64,000 nucleotides of DNA from Aureimonas jatrophae (GCF_900104035.1 NZ_FNIT01000012.1:43529-107528); one strand, 5' to 3'. Counted from the stretch's first letter, positions 28,473 to 39,151 are shown. Notes: generated from the sequence alone by a model not told the origin. Numbers and translations: made by a program.

Positions 28473-29612
28473 ATGTCCAGTACCGCTGCGAACGAGACCG
28501 ATCCGAACCCGGTTGCCGACGAGCAGATCGAAGGCATCGATCTCGACGTCGGAGACGGCTGGGGCGACTACCCGTTGGATGCGGTCTTCGTCCGGACCGA
28601 ACAGCGCACGGTCGGAGAGGTCGTCCAGAGGATCGCGAGGAACCGCTACATCCTGGACCCGGATTTCCAGCGCGATTTTGTATGGCCCAACCCGAAGCAA
28701 TCGAAGCTCATCGAGAGCTGCGTGATGCGGATTCCGCTTCCGGTCTTCTACGTCGCCGAGGCGCCCGACGGGCGGATCATCGTTGTGGACGGCCTTCAAC
28801 GCCTGACCACGTTCGCCCGCTTTCTCGGCAACGAACTTCGGTTGACCGGACTGGTGGGAAACCAGCGGACAGGATCGCACGAGTTGGAGGGGAAGGTCTA
28901 CGACAAGCTGCCCATGAACCTGCAGGAGCGCGTCTCCGACACGCAGCTGACCATGTACATACTCGATGCGAAGGCTCCCGAGAGAGCCCGCCTCGACATC
29001 TTCGAACGGGTCAATAGCGGTGCGCAACTGACGCGTCAGCAGATGCGCAACGCTCTCTACAACGGTCCGGCGACCCAATGGCTCAAACACGCAGCTTCGG
29101 GCGACGCCTTCCAACAGGCGACCGCGGGGTCTCTGGACAGCAAGGCGATGCGGGACCGCGAGGCGATCAATCGCTTCTGTGCCTTCTCGCTGATCGGTTG
29201 GAGGAACTATACGACAGGCGACATGGACGCCTTTCTGGCTCAAGGACTGAAGCGGCTTGCCGACCTCGACGAAGGCGCTCGCTCCGAGCTGCGCGCCTCC
29301 TTCGATGCCGCGATGGTTCTCAGCTGGCGCCTTTTCGGTCCACACGCGTTCCGCAAGTCCTTGGTCGGAGCCAACGAGTATACGGCGCGTAGCGTCATCA
29401 ACATATCGCTGTTCGAGGTCAGCGCCGTCCTGCTTTCGCGCTTCGCGCGGTCATTCGACGATGGAAGCGTCGAAGAGCTGAGGAGTATACTCGAAGGGCT
29501 GGTCGCCGATCCCGACTTCGGTCGGTCCATCACCTATTCCACCAACAGCACGCAGGCGGTGAGGCAGCGTTTCGGCGTTCTGGAAGAGGCCCTGGATAAG
29601 TTCTTCCCATGA
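28473..29612 (+). CDS. DUF262 (GmrS/ParB-like) protein
   Basis: 379 residues. I start at ATG 28473 (MSSTAANETD); the open frame extends upstream but lacks coding character. The DUF262 core is clear: YILDPDFQRDFVW, SKLIESCVMRIPLPVFY, and IVVDGLQRLTTF with the DGxxR motif of the ParB/sulfiredoxin-like NTPase fold. DUF262 is the N-terminal half of GmrSD-type modification-dependent restriction enzymes; here the DUF1524 HNH half is absent, so nuclease activity would have to come from a partner. The stop overlaps the next start (ATGA at 29609), so the gene forms a coupled cassette with an SMC-like ATPase and an unknown protein. Confidence 0.88.
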   Translation: MSSTAANETDPNPVADEQIEGIDLDVGDGWGDYPLDAVFVRTEQRTVGEVVQRIARNRYILDPDFQRDFVWPNPKQSKLIESCVMRIPLPVFYVAEAPDGRIIVVDGLQRLTTFARFLGNELRLTGLVGNQRTGSHELEGKVYDKLPMNLQERVSDTQLTMYILDAKAPERARLDIFERVNSGAQLTRQQMRNALYNGPATQWLKHAASGDAFQQATAGSLDSKAMRDREAINRFCAFSLIGWRNYTTGDMDAFLAQGLKRLADLDEGARSELRASFDAAMVLSWRLFGPHAFRKSLVGANEYTARSVINISLFEVSAVLLSRFARSFDDGSVEELRSILEGLVADPDFGRSITYSTNSTQAVRQRFGVLEEALDKFFP

Positions 29613-30718
29613 TCGAAGCCTTGCATTCCCTTGAGATCGAGGCTTTCAAGTGCTTCGAGCGGTTGCGCGTCCCCCTGGCACCGCTGACGTTGCTTACCGG
29701 TTTCAACGGAGCCGGCAAGTCCAGCACGCTCCAGCCGCTGCTCCTTCTCGCCCAGGCCGCCAGGGCGAACGTCTGGGGCACTGGGACGCTGGACGGCGAT
29801 CTGCCGCTGAACGGCGACCTGGTGCGTTTGGGATCCGCCGGCGACGTTCTCAACGTTTCCTCCTCGGCCTCGGTATCGCGTTTTCGCGTCGGTGCCGGAG
29901 AGAACGTCCTCGACGTCGTGTTGACCGCCCGGACGGGAGAAAGGACCCTGCGCGCCGAGTGCGGAGCGCCGTCCGATGCCGGGGACATCCCTGCGCGCCT
30001 TCGCCGTCTCGTCTACTTGAGCGCCGTACGTGGCGGCCCATCGGACACGTTTCCAATTCCCGCTCGCAGCGCGGGGACGGTTCCAGACGTCGGCGCGGAT
30101 GGGCGCTATGCGAGTTATTGGTATCACGAGTTCGCGGACGCCGACATCTCTCCGGAGAAATGCCTCGACGGCGGATCGGCCGATACGTTCCGTCGACAGG
30201 TGGACGCTTGGCTCGACCGACTCGCCCCCGGTGCCAACGCCAACGTCCAGGCGTTGGCGGTCGCATCGCTCAACGTCCTGCAGTTCCGCCTATCCCAGAC
30301 CGGAGAATGGAGGCGTCCCGCCAACGTAGGCTACGGCCTCACCTACTCGTTTCCGATCCTCGTCGCGCTGCTCGCCGCGGAAAGGGGTGATATCGTCGTC
30401 ATCGACAGCCCGGAGGCTCATCTCCATCCTCAAGCGCAATCGCGAATGGGTCGCATGCTGGCGACGTTCGCCGCCGCGGGGGTGCAGATCCTGGTCGAGA
30501 CGCACAGCGATCACGTTCTGAACGGAGCCCGCCTGGCCGTACGCGACGGCGTACTGACGCCAGAAAAGGTCAGCCTGCTATTCTTCTCGGGCGTCTCCTC
30601 CAGCGGTCATGGCGTGACGACGCCGCGCCTAGACATGAACGGCAGGATCGACGAGTGGCCCGACGGCTTCTTCGACCAGGGAGACAAGGACGTCTCGTCG
30701 CTCGCGGGGTGGGATTGA
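29609..30718 (+). CDS. SMC/OLD-like AAA ATPase
   Basis: 369 residues. Starts IEAFKCFERLRVPLAPLTLLTGFNGAGKSS: an N-terminal Walker A directly after the beta hairpin typical of RecF/OLD/AbiEii-type ATPases. Near the C-terminus are the Walker B and D-loop region VVIDSPEAHLHPQAQ and the switch His in ILVETHSDHVLNG. Length and end fit the DUF3696-containing ATPase group. No TOPRIM nuclease domain is visible, so it probably acts as the ATP-driven sensor of the cassette. It overlaps the DUF262 gene by 4 bp and ends 1 bp before the third gene. Confidence 0.9.
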   Translation: MIEALHSLEIEAFKCFERLRVPLAPLTLLTGFNGAGKSSTLQPLLLLAQAARANVWGTGTLDGDLPLNGDLVRLGSAGDVLNVSSSASVSRFRVGAGENVLDVVLTARTGERTLRAECGAPSDAGDIPARLRRLVYLSAVRGGPSDTFPIPARSAGTVPDVGADGRYASYWYHEFADADISPEKCLDGGSADTFRRQVDAWLDRLAPGANANVQALAVASLNVLQFRLSQTGEWRRPANVGYGLTYSFPILVALLAAERGDIVVIDSPEAHLHPQAQSRMGRMLATFAAAGVQILVETHSDHVLNGARLAVRDGVLTPEKVSLLFFSGVSSSGHGVTTPRLDMNGRIDEWPDGFFDQGDKDVSSLAGWD

Positions 30719-30719
30719 G

Positions 30720-31682
30720 ATGCGCTGGTACGTCAACGACGCATCGCTGCAGGGACAGTACGGCGATCCCTCGGTGTTCGAGCAGACGTTGCGAGAGCTT
30801 CTCTCCGCCCGAACGCGCGTGTCCGCCATAAAGAAGGATCTGCGATCGACGAGAGCGCTTCAGAATGCAACAGCATCGCCTGGCCTGACGGTCCGACAAA
30901 TCCTGCAGAGGGTTCGGGACCGAGATCTACGCTCTGCATTCCACTCTTGGCTCGACCGCACCGGCCCTTTCGTCGAGGACGACCGATTGGACGAGCAGGA
31001 CGACTACTTCGAGTTCGAGGGCGTGGATGTAACCTCGACCGGCCTCGGGGAAGCGGCACGCAGGACGAAGAATGGCGAGGACTGCGCTACGTTCAGCTTC
31101 CCGGGCGGGCCGAGGGATTTCGCGAGAGGACCGCTCGCGATCGATCACGGATTGTCGGAAGATCGGCTGGGAGGCTACGCCGTCCACAACCTCTGGCGCG
31201 TCGATCGTCTGATCGATCATGCCCTGTCGTGTGGTCCCGGCATTCGCTCTTGGAGCGAACTGGTCGACCATGCTCGCACGAAGTATCGATATCTTGATAT
31301 ACTAGGGCTGCACGAGCACGATCTCCTCGCTCGGGAACCGTTCGAAGCGTCGATCAGGGACCGGAGCCTCGCGCTGATGGGTCTGCTGGATGCCTACATG
31401 GCCGGACGACGGAAGGATGGTTCGGAAGGCCCGGGCGCCAGGTCGGTGATCGAGACGCACTTCACCGGAGAGCGGGCCCTCTTCACCGGTGAGTCCGCTA
31501 CCAACGAGAGGTTATTCGAAGCGGAGATGACCTTCACGCGGGCCGATGGCGTCAAGTGTTTCGCTCCATGGCACGGTAAGATCAGCCACCGTTTCTTCAG
31601 ATTGCACTTCGAATGGCCCGTTCCGCCTCAAACGACCAGGCTAACAGTATTCTATTTGGGACCAAAAATAACTAAGCGATAA
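30720..31682 (+). CDS. Unknown third protein of DUF262/AAA cassette
   Basis: 320 residues from an ATG 1 bp after the preceding stop; GTGGGATTGAG supplies a GGGA-like box. No recognised domain. The C-terminal end (FAPWHGKISHRFFRLHFEWP) is compact and basic and reads like a conserved catalytic or RNA-contacting tip, but I cannot assign it. Downstream is an AT-rich stretch with a terminator-like hairpin, so this is the last gene of the unit. With a ParB-like protein and an OLD-like ATPase before it, the likely role is effector in a defence cassette; that is inference. Confidence 0.8.
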   Translation: MRWYVNDASLQGQYGDPSVFEQTLRELLSARTRVSAIKKDLRSTRALQNATASPGLTVRQILQRVRDRDLRSAFHSWLDRTGPFVEDDRLDEQDDYFEFEGVDVTSTGLGEAARRTKNGEDCATFSFPGGPRDFARGPLAIDHGLSEDRLGGYAVHNLWRVDRLIDHALSCGPGIRSWSELVDHARTKYRYLDILGLHEHDLLAREPFEASIRDRSLALMGLLDAYMAGRRKDGSEGPGARSVIETHFTGERALFTGESATNERLFEAEMTFTRADGVKCFAPWHGKISHRFFRLHFEWPVPPQTTRLTVFYLGPKITKR

Positions 31683-31711
31683 AAATTTCTGTAAATGACG
31701 AATAACAGGCA

Positions 31712-31738
31712 TTTTTTCGAAATTGCGAAGAAATTTTT
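31712..31738 (+). terminator. Weak intrinsic terminator after the cassette
   Basis: TTTTTTCG, loop AAATTG, CGAAGAAA (one G-U pair), then five T. The stem is AT-rich and weak, but it sits 30 bp after the last stop and in an AT-rich stretch (31683-31830) that contrasts sharply with the surrounding GC-rich DNA. It may serve both converging transcripts. Confidence 0.45.
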
Positions 31739-31844
31739 CGATAATGCAATGGCATTTCGCTGAATATTTCAATCAGTACTGATAAAAAATATTTTGTCGG
31801 CAAATTCAAAATACGACCGAAGCCTCTTTGCTAGAGCACGTCAT

Positions 31845-34800
31845 TCAACGGAAGTCACGCGTCTTCACCCGGATTTCATCGATATGTCCGTAGGGATCGG
31901 CCATGTCCTTCGCTGGGGGCATGCGAGGAAACGGAACCTGATGAACCGTGACGGCGGCGATATCCGCGTCGTCCGGTCGACCGGCGGCTCCCTCCCCCAT
32001 CCGTCCTCGCCGCCCAACGCTGGCGAACTCGCCCGACAGGTCGCTAAGCTGGTGCGCCACGAGATGCACGACCTCGCCCTCGCGCTGGATGCGGCCCCGC
32101 ACCCCCATCATGCCGGCGCCCAGCACCGTCCGCCGGTTCGCCTCGAAGGTCTTCGTCCACACCACAAGGTTCGCTACCCCCGTCTCGTCCTCGATCGTGA
32201 TGAACATGACGCCCTTGGCCGAGCCGGGTCGCTGGCGCACGAGCACGATGCCCCCGACCTCGACCCAGCGCCGGTCGCGCGACGCTTGAGCCTCCGCGCA
32301 GGTGATGAAGCCGCGCCGTTTGAGGTCGGCCCGTAGGAAGCTGACGGGATGGGCGCGCAGCGACAGGCCGACATGGCCGTAGTCCTCGACCACCTCGCCC
32401 CCTTCCGGCATGGCAGGCAGGTGGACGACCGGCTCCTGGACCTCCGGCACCGTCTGCCCTTCCCGCTCGGCCGCCGCCCGGAACAGCGGCAGGGGTTCGT
32501 CCCGCAGCCCCTTGATCGCCCACAGCGCGTCGCGCCGTGACAGGTCGAGGCCATCGCGGAAGGCATCGGCCTCGGCGAGGCATTCCAGCGAGGCGGTCGG
32601 CATGCGCACGCGCTGCCACAGATCGTCCAGCGAGGCATAGCTGCCGTTGCCGCGCTCGGCCAAGAGACGGGCGGCGTCAGCGTTCGGCAGCCCCTTCACC
32701 ATGCGAAGGCCGAGGCGCACCGCGAAGCGTCCGTCGTCGTCCGGGTCCCAACCATCGCCACCTACGTCGGTGTGGTCGTTGCCTTCGCGGCTCGCCCGCC
32801 TCGGCTCCAGCGTGCAGTCCCAGCGGCTCGCATTCACGCAGATCGGCCGCACCTCGATCCCATGGTCCTGCGTATCCCGCACGATCTGCGCCGGCGCGTA
32901 GAAGCCCATCGGCTGCGAGTTCAGGAGCGCTGCGCAGAACACGTCCGGGTGCCAGCACTTCAGCCAACTCGACGCATACGCGATCAGCGCGAAGCTCGCG
33001 GCGTGGCTTTCCGGGAAGCCGTAGGAGCCGAACCCCTCCAACTGGCGGAAGGTGCGCTCGGCGAACTCTTGCTCGTAGCCGTTCGCCACCATCCCCTGCA
33101 CGAGCTTGTCGCGGAAGTGGCTGACACCCCCAGTGAACTTGAACGTCGCCATGGCACGCCGGAGTTGGTCGGCCTCCCCCGGCGTGAAGCCCGCGCAGTC
33201 GATGGCGACCCGCATCGCCTGTTCCTGGAACAGCGGGACCCCCAGCGTCTTGCCGAGCACGCGCTCCAGCTCGGGCTTGGGGTACACGACGTCCTCGCGG
33301 CCCTCGCGTCGTCTGAGGTAGGGATGCACCATGTCGCCCTGGATCGGTCCAGGGCGGACGATCGCGACCTCGATCACCAGATCGTAGAAGGTGCGCGGGC
33401 GCATGCGCGGCAGCATCGCCATCTGCGCTCGGCTCTCGATCTGGAAGGTACCCAGCGTGTCGGCGCGCCGGATCATGGCGTAGGTGCGCGGATCTTCGGC
33501 CGGAATGGTCGAGAGGGCGAGGTCGATGCCCTTGTGGTCGCGAAGAAGATCGAGCCCACGACGCATCGCCGACAGCATGCCGAGCGCCAGCACGTCGACC
33601 TTCATGAACTTCAGAGCGTCGATGTCGTCCTTGTCCCATTCGATCACCTGACGGTTCGCCATGGCGGCCGGCTCGATCGGCACCAGCTCGTCCAGGCGGT
33701 CGCGGGTCAGCACGAAGCCACCGGGGTGCTGCGACAGGTGACGCGGGAAGCCGACGAGTTGCCCGGCCAACTCCAACGCCAGACGCAGGCGCCGGTCGCC
33801 GAGGTTCAGGTTGATCGAGGTGGCGTGCTCCTCGCTGATGTCCTCGGACCAGCCCCAGACCTGGGACGAGAGCGTCTTGGTCAGGTCCTCCGGCAGACCC
33901 AACGCCTTGCCCACATCGCGCAGCGCGCCCTTCGCGCGGTAGCGGATGACGGTCGAGCACAGCGCCGCCTTGTCCCGCCCATAGGTGTCGTAGACCCACT
34001 GGATCACCTCTTCGCGCCGCTCGTGCTCGAAGTCGACATCGATGTCGGGCGGCTCGCGGCGCTCCTCCGACACGAAGCGCTCGAACAGAAGGTCGTTGCG
34101 GTCGGGGTCGATGGACGTGACGCCGAGCACGAAGCAGACGGCCGAGTTCGCGGCCGACCCGCGCCCCTGGCACAAGATGCCCCGGCGTCGGGCTTCTCGG
34201 ACGATCGCGTTCACGGTCAGGAAGTACGGGGCGTACTCCATGCGCTGGATGAGGGTGAGTTCGTGGTCGAGGTTCGCCCGCACCGACGGTGGCAGCCCCT
34301 CGGGGTAGCGCTCGGCGGCTCCTTCCCAGGTCAGCTTCTCCAGCGCCTCCTGTGGCGTCAGGTCCGGGAACTGGCGCTCCTCCGGGTACTGGTAGGCCAG
34401 TTCCGACAGCGAGAAGCGGCAGCGCCGCACGATCTCGCCTGTCCGGGCCAGCGCTTCGGGGTATCGCCCGAACAGGCGGTGCATCTCTTCCGGCGGCTTC
34501 AGGTAGCGGTCGGCGTGGCGCTCGCGCCGGAAGCCCGCCTCGTCGATGGTGACGCCGTGCCGGATGCAGGTGACGACGTCTTGCAAGATGCGCCGGCCCG
34601 GCTCGTGGAACAGGACGTCGTTGGTGACCACCGCCCGCACGCCGGAGCGGGTCGCCATGTTGGACAGGTCGTGGAGGCGGAGCTGGTCGTTCGGCCGGCG
34701 GCGCAGCGTCAGCGCCATGTAGGAGCGGTCGCCGAAGGCCGAGCGCAGACGACGGAGCTGGCGGCCGAGATCCTCGTCCGCCTCGTTCGGCACGAGCACG

Positions 34801-35171
34801 GCGAGCAGCCCCTCCCCGTGCGCGACGAGGTCGTCCCAGGACAGGAGGCATCGCGCCTTCCCACCCCGCGACTTGCCGAGCGTCAGGAGGCGGCACAGGC
34901 GCGAGTAGGCCGTCCGGTCGGTCGGGTAGACGAGAACCGGCAGGCTATCGGTCAGGTCCAGGCGACATCCGACCACAGCCCGGACGTTCGTGGTCTTGGC
35001 CGCCTCGTGCGCCCGGACGATCCCGGCGAGCGAGTTGCGATCGACGATGGCCAGCGCCTCGATGCCCATGACGCTGGCGGTGGCGAACAGCTCCTCGCAC
35101 GAGGACGCCCCGCGCAGGAACGAGAAGTGCGAGGTGACCTGGAGTTCGGCGTATCTCGGCTCGGCGGCCAC
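31845..35171 (-). CDS. dnaE2: Error-prone DNA polymerase DnaE2
   Basis: 1108 residues from a GTG that overlaps the imuB stop by one base (TAGTG). A C-family polymerase alpha-subunit paralogue: PHP domain first ([27 protein letters not shown]), palm with [12 protein letters not shown] carrying catalytic Asp residues, fingers ([29 protein letters not shown]), helix-hairpin-helix, then an OB fold ([26 protein letters not shown]). In alphaproteobacteria it carries out mutagenic translesion synthesis with ImuA and ImuB after DNA damage. Length is typical. Its context, third in imuA-imuB-dnaE2 behind a LexA box, is canonical. Confidence 0.97.
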   Translation of the reverse strand: MAAEPRYAELQVTSHFSFLRGASSCEELFATASVMGIEALAIVDRNSLAGIVRAHEAAKTTNVRAVVGCRLDLTDSLPVLVYPTDRTAYSRLCRLLTLGKSRGGKARCLLSWDDLVAHGEGLLAVLVPNEADEDLGRQLRRLRSAFGDRSYMALTLRRRPNDQLRLHDLSNMATRSGVRAVVTNDVLFHEPGRRILQDVVTCIRHGVTIDEAGFRRERHADRYLKPPEEMHRLFGRYPEALARTGEIVRRCRFSLSELAYQYPEERQFPDLTPQEALEKLTWEGAAERYPEGLPPSVRANLDHELTLIQRMEYAPYFLTVNAIVREARRRGILCQGRGSAANSAVCFVLGVTSIDPDRNDLLFERFVSEERREPPDIDVDFEHERREEVIQWVYDTYGRDKAALCSTVIRYRAKGALRDVGKALGLPEDLTKTLSSQVWGWSEDISEEHATSINLNLGDRRLRLALELAGQLVGFPRHLSQHPGGFVLTRDRLDELVPIEPAAMANRQVIEWDKDDIDALKFMKVDVLALGMLSAMRRGLDLLRDHKGIDLALSTIPAEDPRTYAMIRRADTLGTFQIESRAQMAMLPRMRPRTFYDLVIEVAIVRPGPIQGDMVHPYLRRREGREDVVYPKPELERVLGKTLGVPLFQEQAMRVAIDCAGFTPGEADQLRRAMATFKFTGGVSHFRDKLVQGMVANGYEQEFAERTFRQLEGFGSYGFPESHAASFALIAYASSWLKCWHPDVFCAALLNSQPMGFYAPAQIVRDTQDHGIEVRPICVNASRWDCTLEPRRASREGNDHTDVGGDGWDPDDDGRFAVRLGLRMVKGLPNADAARLLAERGNGSYASLDDLWQRVRMPTASLECLAEADAFRDGLDLSRRDALWAIKGLRDEPLPLFRAAAEREGQTVPEVQEPVVHLPAMPEGGEVVEDYGHVGLSLRAHPVSFLRADLKRRGFITCAEAQASRDRRWVEVGGIVLVRQRPGSAKGVMFITIEDETGVANLVVWTKTFEANRRTVLGAGMMGVRGRIQREGEVVHLVAHQLSDLSGEFASVGRRGRMGEGAAGRPDDADIAAVTVHQVPFPRMPPAKDMADPYGHIDEIRVKTRDFR

Positions 35172-36703
35172 TAGCCGAAGATCCCGTGCAGGTACCAGCG
35201 GTGCGATCCGGTCTCGGCATGCTCGCCGTCGCCCGAGCGGTAGATCCAGTAGCGCTCGCCCCCCTCGTCCTCGACGCGGAAGTAGTCGCGAACGGTCGCG
35301 AGCTCCGCCTCACGCTTCCACCATTCCCCGAACACGCGCTCGGGGCCGTCGGCCCGGCGCACGCGGCGACGGGAGCCACGCCACGTGAACGACACCGGTG
35401 GGTGGTCGGGCAGAAGCGCCACCGTGTCGATGACCTCGGGGCGCGGCAGCAGACGGGCAGGCCTCGGCCAGTGGTCGTCCCAGGAGGCACCGTCGTCCAA
35501 GGATAGCGGCTCGACGCGCTTGACCGATCGCTCCGGCACGTCGCTGGCGACAGGGGCGAAGCGGTAGAGGCGCCTATCCCCGACGCGGTTGGCGAGGACG
35601 TCGATCAGGTCGGCGATGTCGGCGGCGGGGTCGAGCCCATCGCCTTCGATCAGGCTGGCAGCACACTGCGTGGCGCCTAGCAGGTCCACCATCGTGGCGG
35701 CCAGCGTCATGACCTCGACGCCGAAGCCGGGGTCGACGGTCTCGATGCGGTCGCACAACAGGCGCGTCAGGCGCTTGGCGTCCCGATCCGGCCGGGACGT
35801 GCCGATGCGAACCGCCTCCCAACGGTTGTCGACCCGTCCGAACAGAAGGTCGAGGCGGCGGGCGCCGACGTGCCGGCGCTCGAGTTCGACAACGAGGGCG
35901 TCCACCAGCTTGCCCGTGTAGCGGCGCAACGTCTCGGGCGCACCGATCGGTTCGGCAAAGACGCGCCGCACCTCGACGAGGTCGGGTGAGCGCACCGGGT
36001 CGATCGGCTCGGGCAGAACACCGAACGCCTGATCGAGGCGCCGAGCGAGTTGGGGCCCGAAGCGAAGGGTCAGCGGCGCACGGGGCTGGTCGGCCGCGTC
36101 GCCCACCGTCGCCAGCCCCAAGACGCGCAGATCCATCAGCAGAGCGTCGTCGAGGCGGAGAGCAGCGAGCGGCAAGTGGGCGAGGGCCGGCTCGGCCTCG
36201 CCGGACGCCACGATCGCCAAGGTGGCTCCGGCGTAGCGTGCCGCGGCATGGGCGGCACCCCACGTGTCGGCGACCGCTGCCCATGCTTCGAGTCCCGACG
36301 AAGCGAAGCGGTCGACGAGACCGCGCAGCAGTTCCTCCTCGCCGCCGTGAAGGTGATCGGTGCCGGTGACCTCGATGACGAGACCGTCCGGTGGGTCGGC
36401 CGCGACCACGGGCGAGAAGCGCAGCGCCCAGACCGAGAGACGGTCGAGCGCGTCCGCGTCCCCCGCCGGGTCGGCTTCCAGAACAGCCAGACCCGGCACC
36501 AGCGCCTGCGCCTTGGCCGCGGGCATGCCGACGTGCAGCCCGGCCTGCTGGGCCAGCGCATCCAGCGCCACGACCGAGCGCCGGTTGCCCGATCGTCCGA
36601 CCAGCACCAGCGGTGTGTCAGCGGCGGGCACGGATCCCGGCGACTTGCGGCGCAGACGATCGGTTGGCCAACGGGGCAGAAAGAGCGATACGACCCGACC
36701 CAT
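35171..36703 (-). CDS. imuB: ImuB, Y-family polymerase-like mutasome subunit
   Basis: 510 residues. Begins [15 protein letters not shown], the usual ImuB opening in place of the catalytic DinB start, so it is expected to be catalytically inactive and to act as the scaffold that binds the beta clamp, ImuA and DnaE2. The little-finger and C-terminal regions are followed by the typical WYLHGIFG end. It overlaps imuA by 86 bp, longer than usual, but the N-terminal family motif requires this start. The last base is shared with the dnaE2 start. Confidence 0.95.
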   Translation of the reverse strand: MGRVVSLFLPRWPTDRLRRKSPGSVPAADTPLVLVGRSGNRRSVVALDALAQQAGLHVGMPAAKAQALVPGLAVLEADPAGDADALDRLSVWALRFSPVVAADPPDGLVIEVTGTDHLHGGEEELLRGLVDRFASSGLEAWAAVADTWGAAHAAARYAGATLAIVASGEAEPALAHLPLAALRLDDALLMDLRVLGLATVGDAADQPRAPLTLRFGPQLARRLDQAFGVLPEPIDPVRSPDLVEVRRVFAEPIGAPETLRRYTGKLVDALVVELERRHVGARRLDLLFGRVDNRWEAVRIGTSRPDRDAKRLTRLLCDRIETVDPGFGVEVMTLAATMVDLLGATQCAASLIEGDGLDPAADIADLIDVLANRVGDRRLYRFAPVASDVPERSVKRVEPLSLDDGASWDDHWPRPARLLPRPEVIDTVALLPDHPPVSFTWRGSRRRVRRADGPERVFGEWWKREAELATVRDYFRVEDEGGERYWIYRSGDGEHAETGSHRWYLHGIFG

Positions 36704-37379
36704 CGGTGGCCTCCACTTCGAAGTCCGCGCTCTCGCCGGCCCGGCAACGGATGAGTTCCAGAAGCCACCGAGCCCGGCCTAGGCCCGGTGTCGGCAGGAC
36801 ACCGGACGACAAGACCGAAACGCGCCAGCGGGTGACGGAGGCCGTCGGCTGCCCGAAGTCGGCGGCCTCCGGCTGGCGGCGCCAGCGACGCACGGCGAGT
36901 CCCAACGTTCCTGCCCCTTCGGCCGCGAGCTGAAGACGGCGCGAGGCCGTCATCGAAAGCTTGGCGACCTCGGCCACCACCGCCCCGACACCGCGGTGCC
37001 GCAGCCCCTCCTCGAAGCAGGCGAGCAACGTCGCCTCGTCCGACAGCTCTGCATGGATGACGCGTCCCGGCGGCAAACCGGCCTGCGCCAGCGCCGGTGC
37101 AAAGAGATCCTGGCGCGTGACGCACCACAGGACCTGTCCTTGGGTGCGGGCCGCGATGCCGGCAACGAACAGCGAGGCGGCGGCCCCGTCCACCGCGCCA
37201 TACCCGCCGCCCGCGACCTCGTGCAGGGCGCCCATCAGAAGCCCCCCGCCCGGCAACCGCCGGTCGATCTCCGGCACGCCGAAGGGCAGCGTCAGGCGGT
37301 TCAGCGCGGAGCGTCCCTCGAGCGAGCGGACGCGCTCGCGCAGCGCCGCCAGTTGGGGTTGGTCCAGAGGTGACGGCAT
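36618..37379 (-). CDS. imuA: ImuA, RecA-like mutasome subunit
   Basis: 253 residues. The N-terminus has LRERVRSLEG then LPFGVPEIDRRLPGGGLLMGALHEVAGGG, the degenerate RecA/SulA-like core of ImuA; no intact Walker A lysine is present, as in the family. It is the first gene of the SOS mutagenesis operon, with the LexA box 63 bp upstream of the start. Its 3' end overlaps imuB. Confidence 0.93.
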   Translation of the reverse strand: MPSPLDQPQLAALRERVRSLEGRSALNRLTLPFGVPEIDRRLPGGGLLMGALHEVAGGGYGAVDGAAASLFVAGIAARTQGQVLWCVTRQDLFAPALAQAGLPPGRVIHAELSDEATLLACFEEGLRHRGVGAVVAEVAKLSMTASRRLQLAAEGAGTLGLAVRRWRRQPEAADFGQPTASVTRWRVSVLSSGVLPTPGLGRARWLLELIRCRAGESADFEVEATDGSGRIALSAPLANRSSAPQVAGIRARR

Positions 37380-37441
37380 GGGACGATGCGGGATCGGTCG
37401 GATAGTGAGGCGCCGACAGACCCGAATCGGTCAGCCGATCC

Positions 37442-37456
37442 GTTCACTATCTGTTC
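37442..37456. promoter_or_regulatory. LexA (SOS) box GTTC-N7-GTTC
   Basis: GTTCACTATCTGTTC is an exact match to the direct-repeat LexA box of alphaproteobacteria, placed upstream of imuA. It predicts repression of imuA-imuB-dnaE2 until RecA-driven LexA cleavage after DNA damage. The small gene at 37582 lies on the other side and might also be controlled. Confidence 0.88.
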
Positions 37457-37581
37457 TCGAAACGGGACGGGTCAACCTGCGTCGGCGCGCCTGTGGACGA
37501 CATGTGGGTAACTGGCCGCATCGCCTTGCCATTATGGTGAGGCACGGACACCTCTCGTCCTGCCCCGATCCGGAGACGACG

Positions 37582-37743
37582 ATGCCTGCCAAGACGCTCT
37601 TCATCGTGCAACTGTTCGAGCGCAGCGGGAAGCGGCTGATCGGCGGCCGGGCGCTCGACTTCCGTACGGCCGACGAGGCGGTGACAGGGGCCGAGCGGAC
37701 ACCGCAGGCTGCGGTCGGGGGTTGGTTGCCAGTCAATCCATAA
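37582..37743 (+). CDS. Small conserved-looking protein beside imuA
   Basis: 53 residues, MPAKTLFIVQLFER to GGWLPVNP. Good coding composition; small basic proteins of this style occur in alphaproteobacteria with unknown function. It is divergent from imuA and 126 bp from the LexA box. It may be SOS-controlled; no motif recognised. Confidence 0.6.
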   Translation: MPAKTLFIVQLFERSGKRLIGGRALDFRTADEAVTGAERTPQAAVGGWLPVNP

Positions 37744-38055
37744 CCGACACCGATACGAAGGTGACGCGAGGAGGCCGGACTTGCTGGTTCGATCATACAG
37801 GATTTCAGTCTGGTTCCGAAAGAAAACCTGCCGACCTTCGCAAGCTGCCGCACCCGTTCTGCAGGCAGCAGGCCACCGATACGGGCTGTATGCCGTTCTA
37901 TCGAGGGTAATGCCCTGAACTGGGCATCCCGACTTCCTGTCGACGATATTGTTTCATTGTTTCAGGACAACAACGAACAATTGCCAGTGACACCGACGGC
38001 ATGGCCACTCCGTAAGTCATTGGGGTAGCATCCGGCTAGGTTCGAGGAGGGTAAA
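37744..38055. other. Intergenic stretch before DUF3800 gene
   Basis: No gene seen. It contains a short GCCC-TGAACT-GGGC hairpin near 37911 and a tandem TTGTTTCA repeat near 37950. Nothing else stands out. Confidence 0.4.
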
Positions 38056-38949
38056 ATGACCATGCCAGGAGGTTCGAGGCAGAACGTAGGGGGAGCGATC
38101 TACGTGGACGACTCAGGCAACCCCGGGGCCAAATCTGGTTCGGAATTTCTCCCCTCGTCGCGCAAGTCGTGGACGGCGGTGATCGTCCCGTCGTCGGTTG
38201 CCTCAGCCGTCGAGACGGGACTGACGATCTTCCTGGACGGCGTGCGTGAGCAGTACGGCGCCGAGGAGCTGCATTTCACCGAAATATGGAGCGGTACCGG
38301 GATCTGGAAGGACATCTCTCCAGGCGACCGCTCCGAGGTGTTCCGATGGATGGGAAAAATGGTGCACGGGTTCGGGCTTCCGGTCGTCCATCAGACCGTC
38401 AGCGAAATCACGTTCGACGACCATCCCGACCTGAAGCGATCCATCGTAGGCGATCGTTCCGGCGACTGGTCGCTGGACGACATCGGACAGTTCGGTCTTC
38501 TGATGCTGACTTCGTCCGTAGCCGGTCATCTTCGCAAGTTGGCGGCGGATGCAGCGTCGGACTTCACCCTGCCAATGCCGTTGTACGTCGACGAGGGCGT
38601 CCTGCCAGCTGGGCTGGATCGCCCCCTTCCCAACTGGCGAGACGCAATCGAAGGCCCCACAGCCAAGTTCAGGCGTTCGACAGACGTAAGAGGTCTGCAG
38701 CTAGCGGATTTCGCAGCGTTCGCGATCACCCGTTCGCAATGGATCATCTCGAAACGAAGCGCCCAACCGGCGCTCTCGCCTGCGGACGCAGTGATCATGG
38801 AAGCCGTAGGCGGGATGAACGTACTGAACCTCCCATGGTACGTCGGCCCTCCGGAGGAACTCCACAGCCGGAACTACGACAAGTGGATGGGAGACGATCG
38901 GGAAGCCAAAGGTTTGCCGCGACACCCATCGGGGCAAAGCGCATCCTGA
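38056..38949 (+). CDS. DUF3800 domain protein
   Basis: 297 residues from an ATG with GAGGAGGG 6 nt upstream. DUF3800 signature: YVDDSGNPG near the start, LHFTEIW, an Asp in YVDEG, and GLQLADFAAFAI towards the end. The conserved acidic residues suggest an RNase H-like nuclease fold. Such proteins are common in accessory regions, often beside defence genes. Single-gene unit here; substrate unknown. Confidence 0.85.
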   Translation: MTMPGGSRQNVGGAIYVDDSGNPGAKSGSEFLPSSRKSWTAVIVPSSVASAVETGLTIFLDGVREQYGAEELHFTEIWSGTGIWKDISPGDRSEVFRWMGKMVHGFGLPVVHQTVSEITFDDHPDLKRSIVGDRSGDWSLDDIGQFGLLMLTSSVAGHLRKLAADAASDFTLPMPLYVDEGVLPAGLDRPLPNWRDAIEGPTAKFRRSTDVRGLQLADFAAFAITRSQWIISKRSAQPALSPADAVIMEAVGGMNVLNLPWYVGPPEELHSRNYDKWMGDDREAKGLPRHPSGQSAS

Positions 38950-39151
38950 AGCCGTTGTTCGACCGGGACCGACATCTGTCGTCCGCGCCCTTCTTCGAAC
39001 GGATACGGTGACTTCGAACGCGCTTGCCGCATCGCCGGCCTAGGCTTCACTGAAAGTCGGTGGGCAGCGACCGTTCGGTGCGCGGGCGCCCTATTTCGAT
39101 CCCCGCACGGCGCGTTGCGGAAGCTTGCGGATGCCACCGAGAGATGGCTTC

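Noticed and set aside
31734..31760. AATGCAATGGCATT as another copy of the operator palindrome
   Set aside because: Spacing between TGC and GCA is four, not five, and flanks differ.
32772..35174. Plus-strand frame of 800 codons
   Set aside because: Antisense shadow of dnaE2, whose family assignment is certain.
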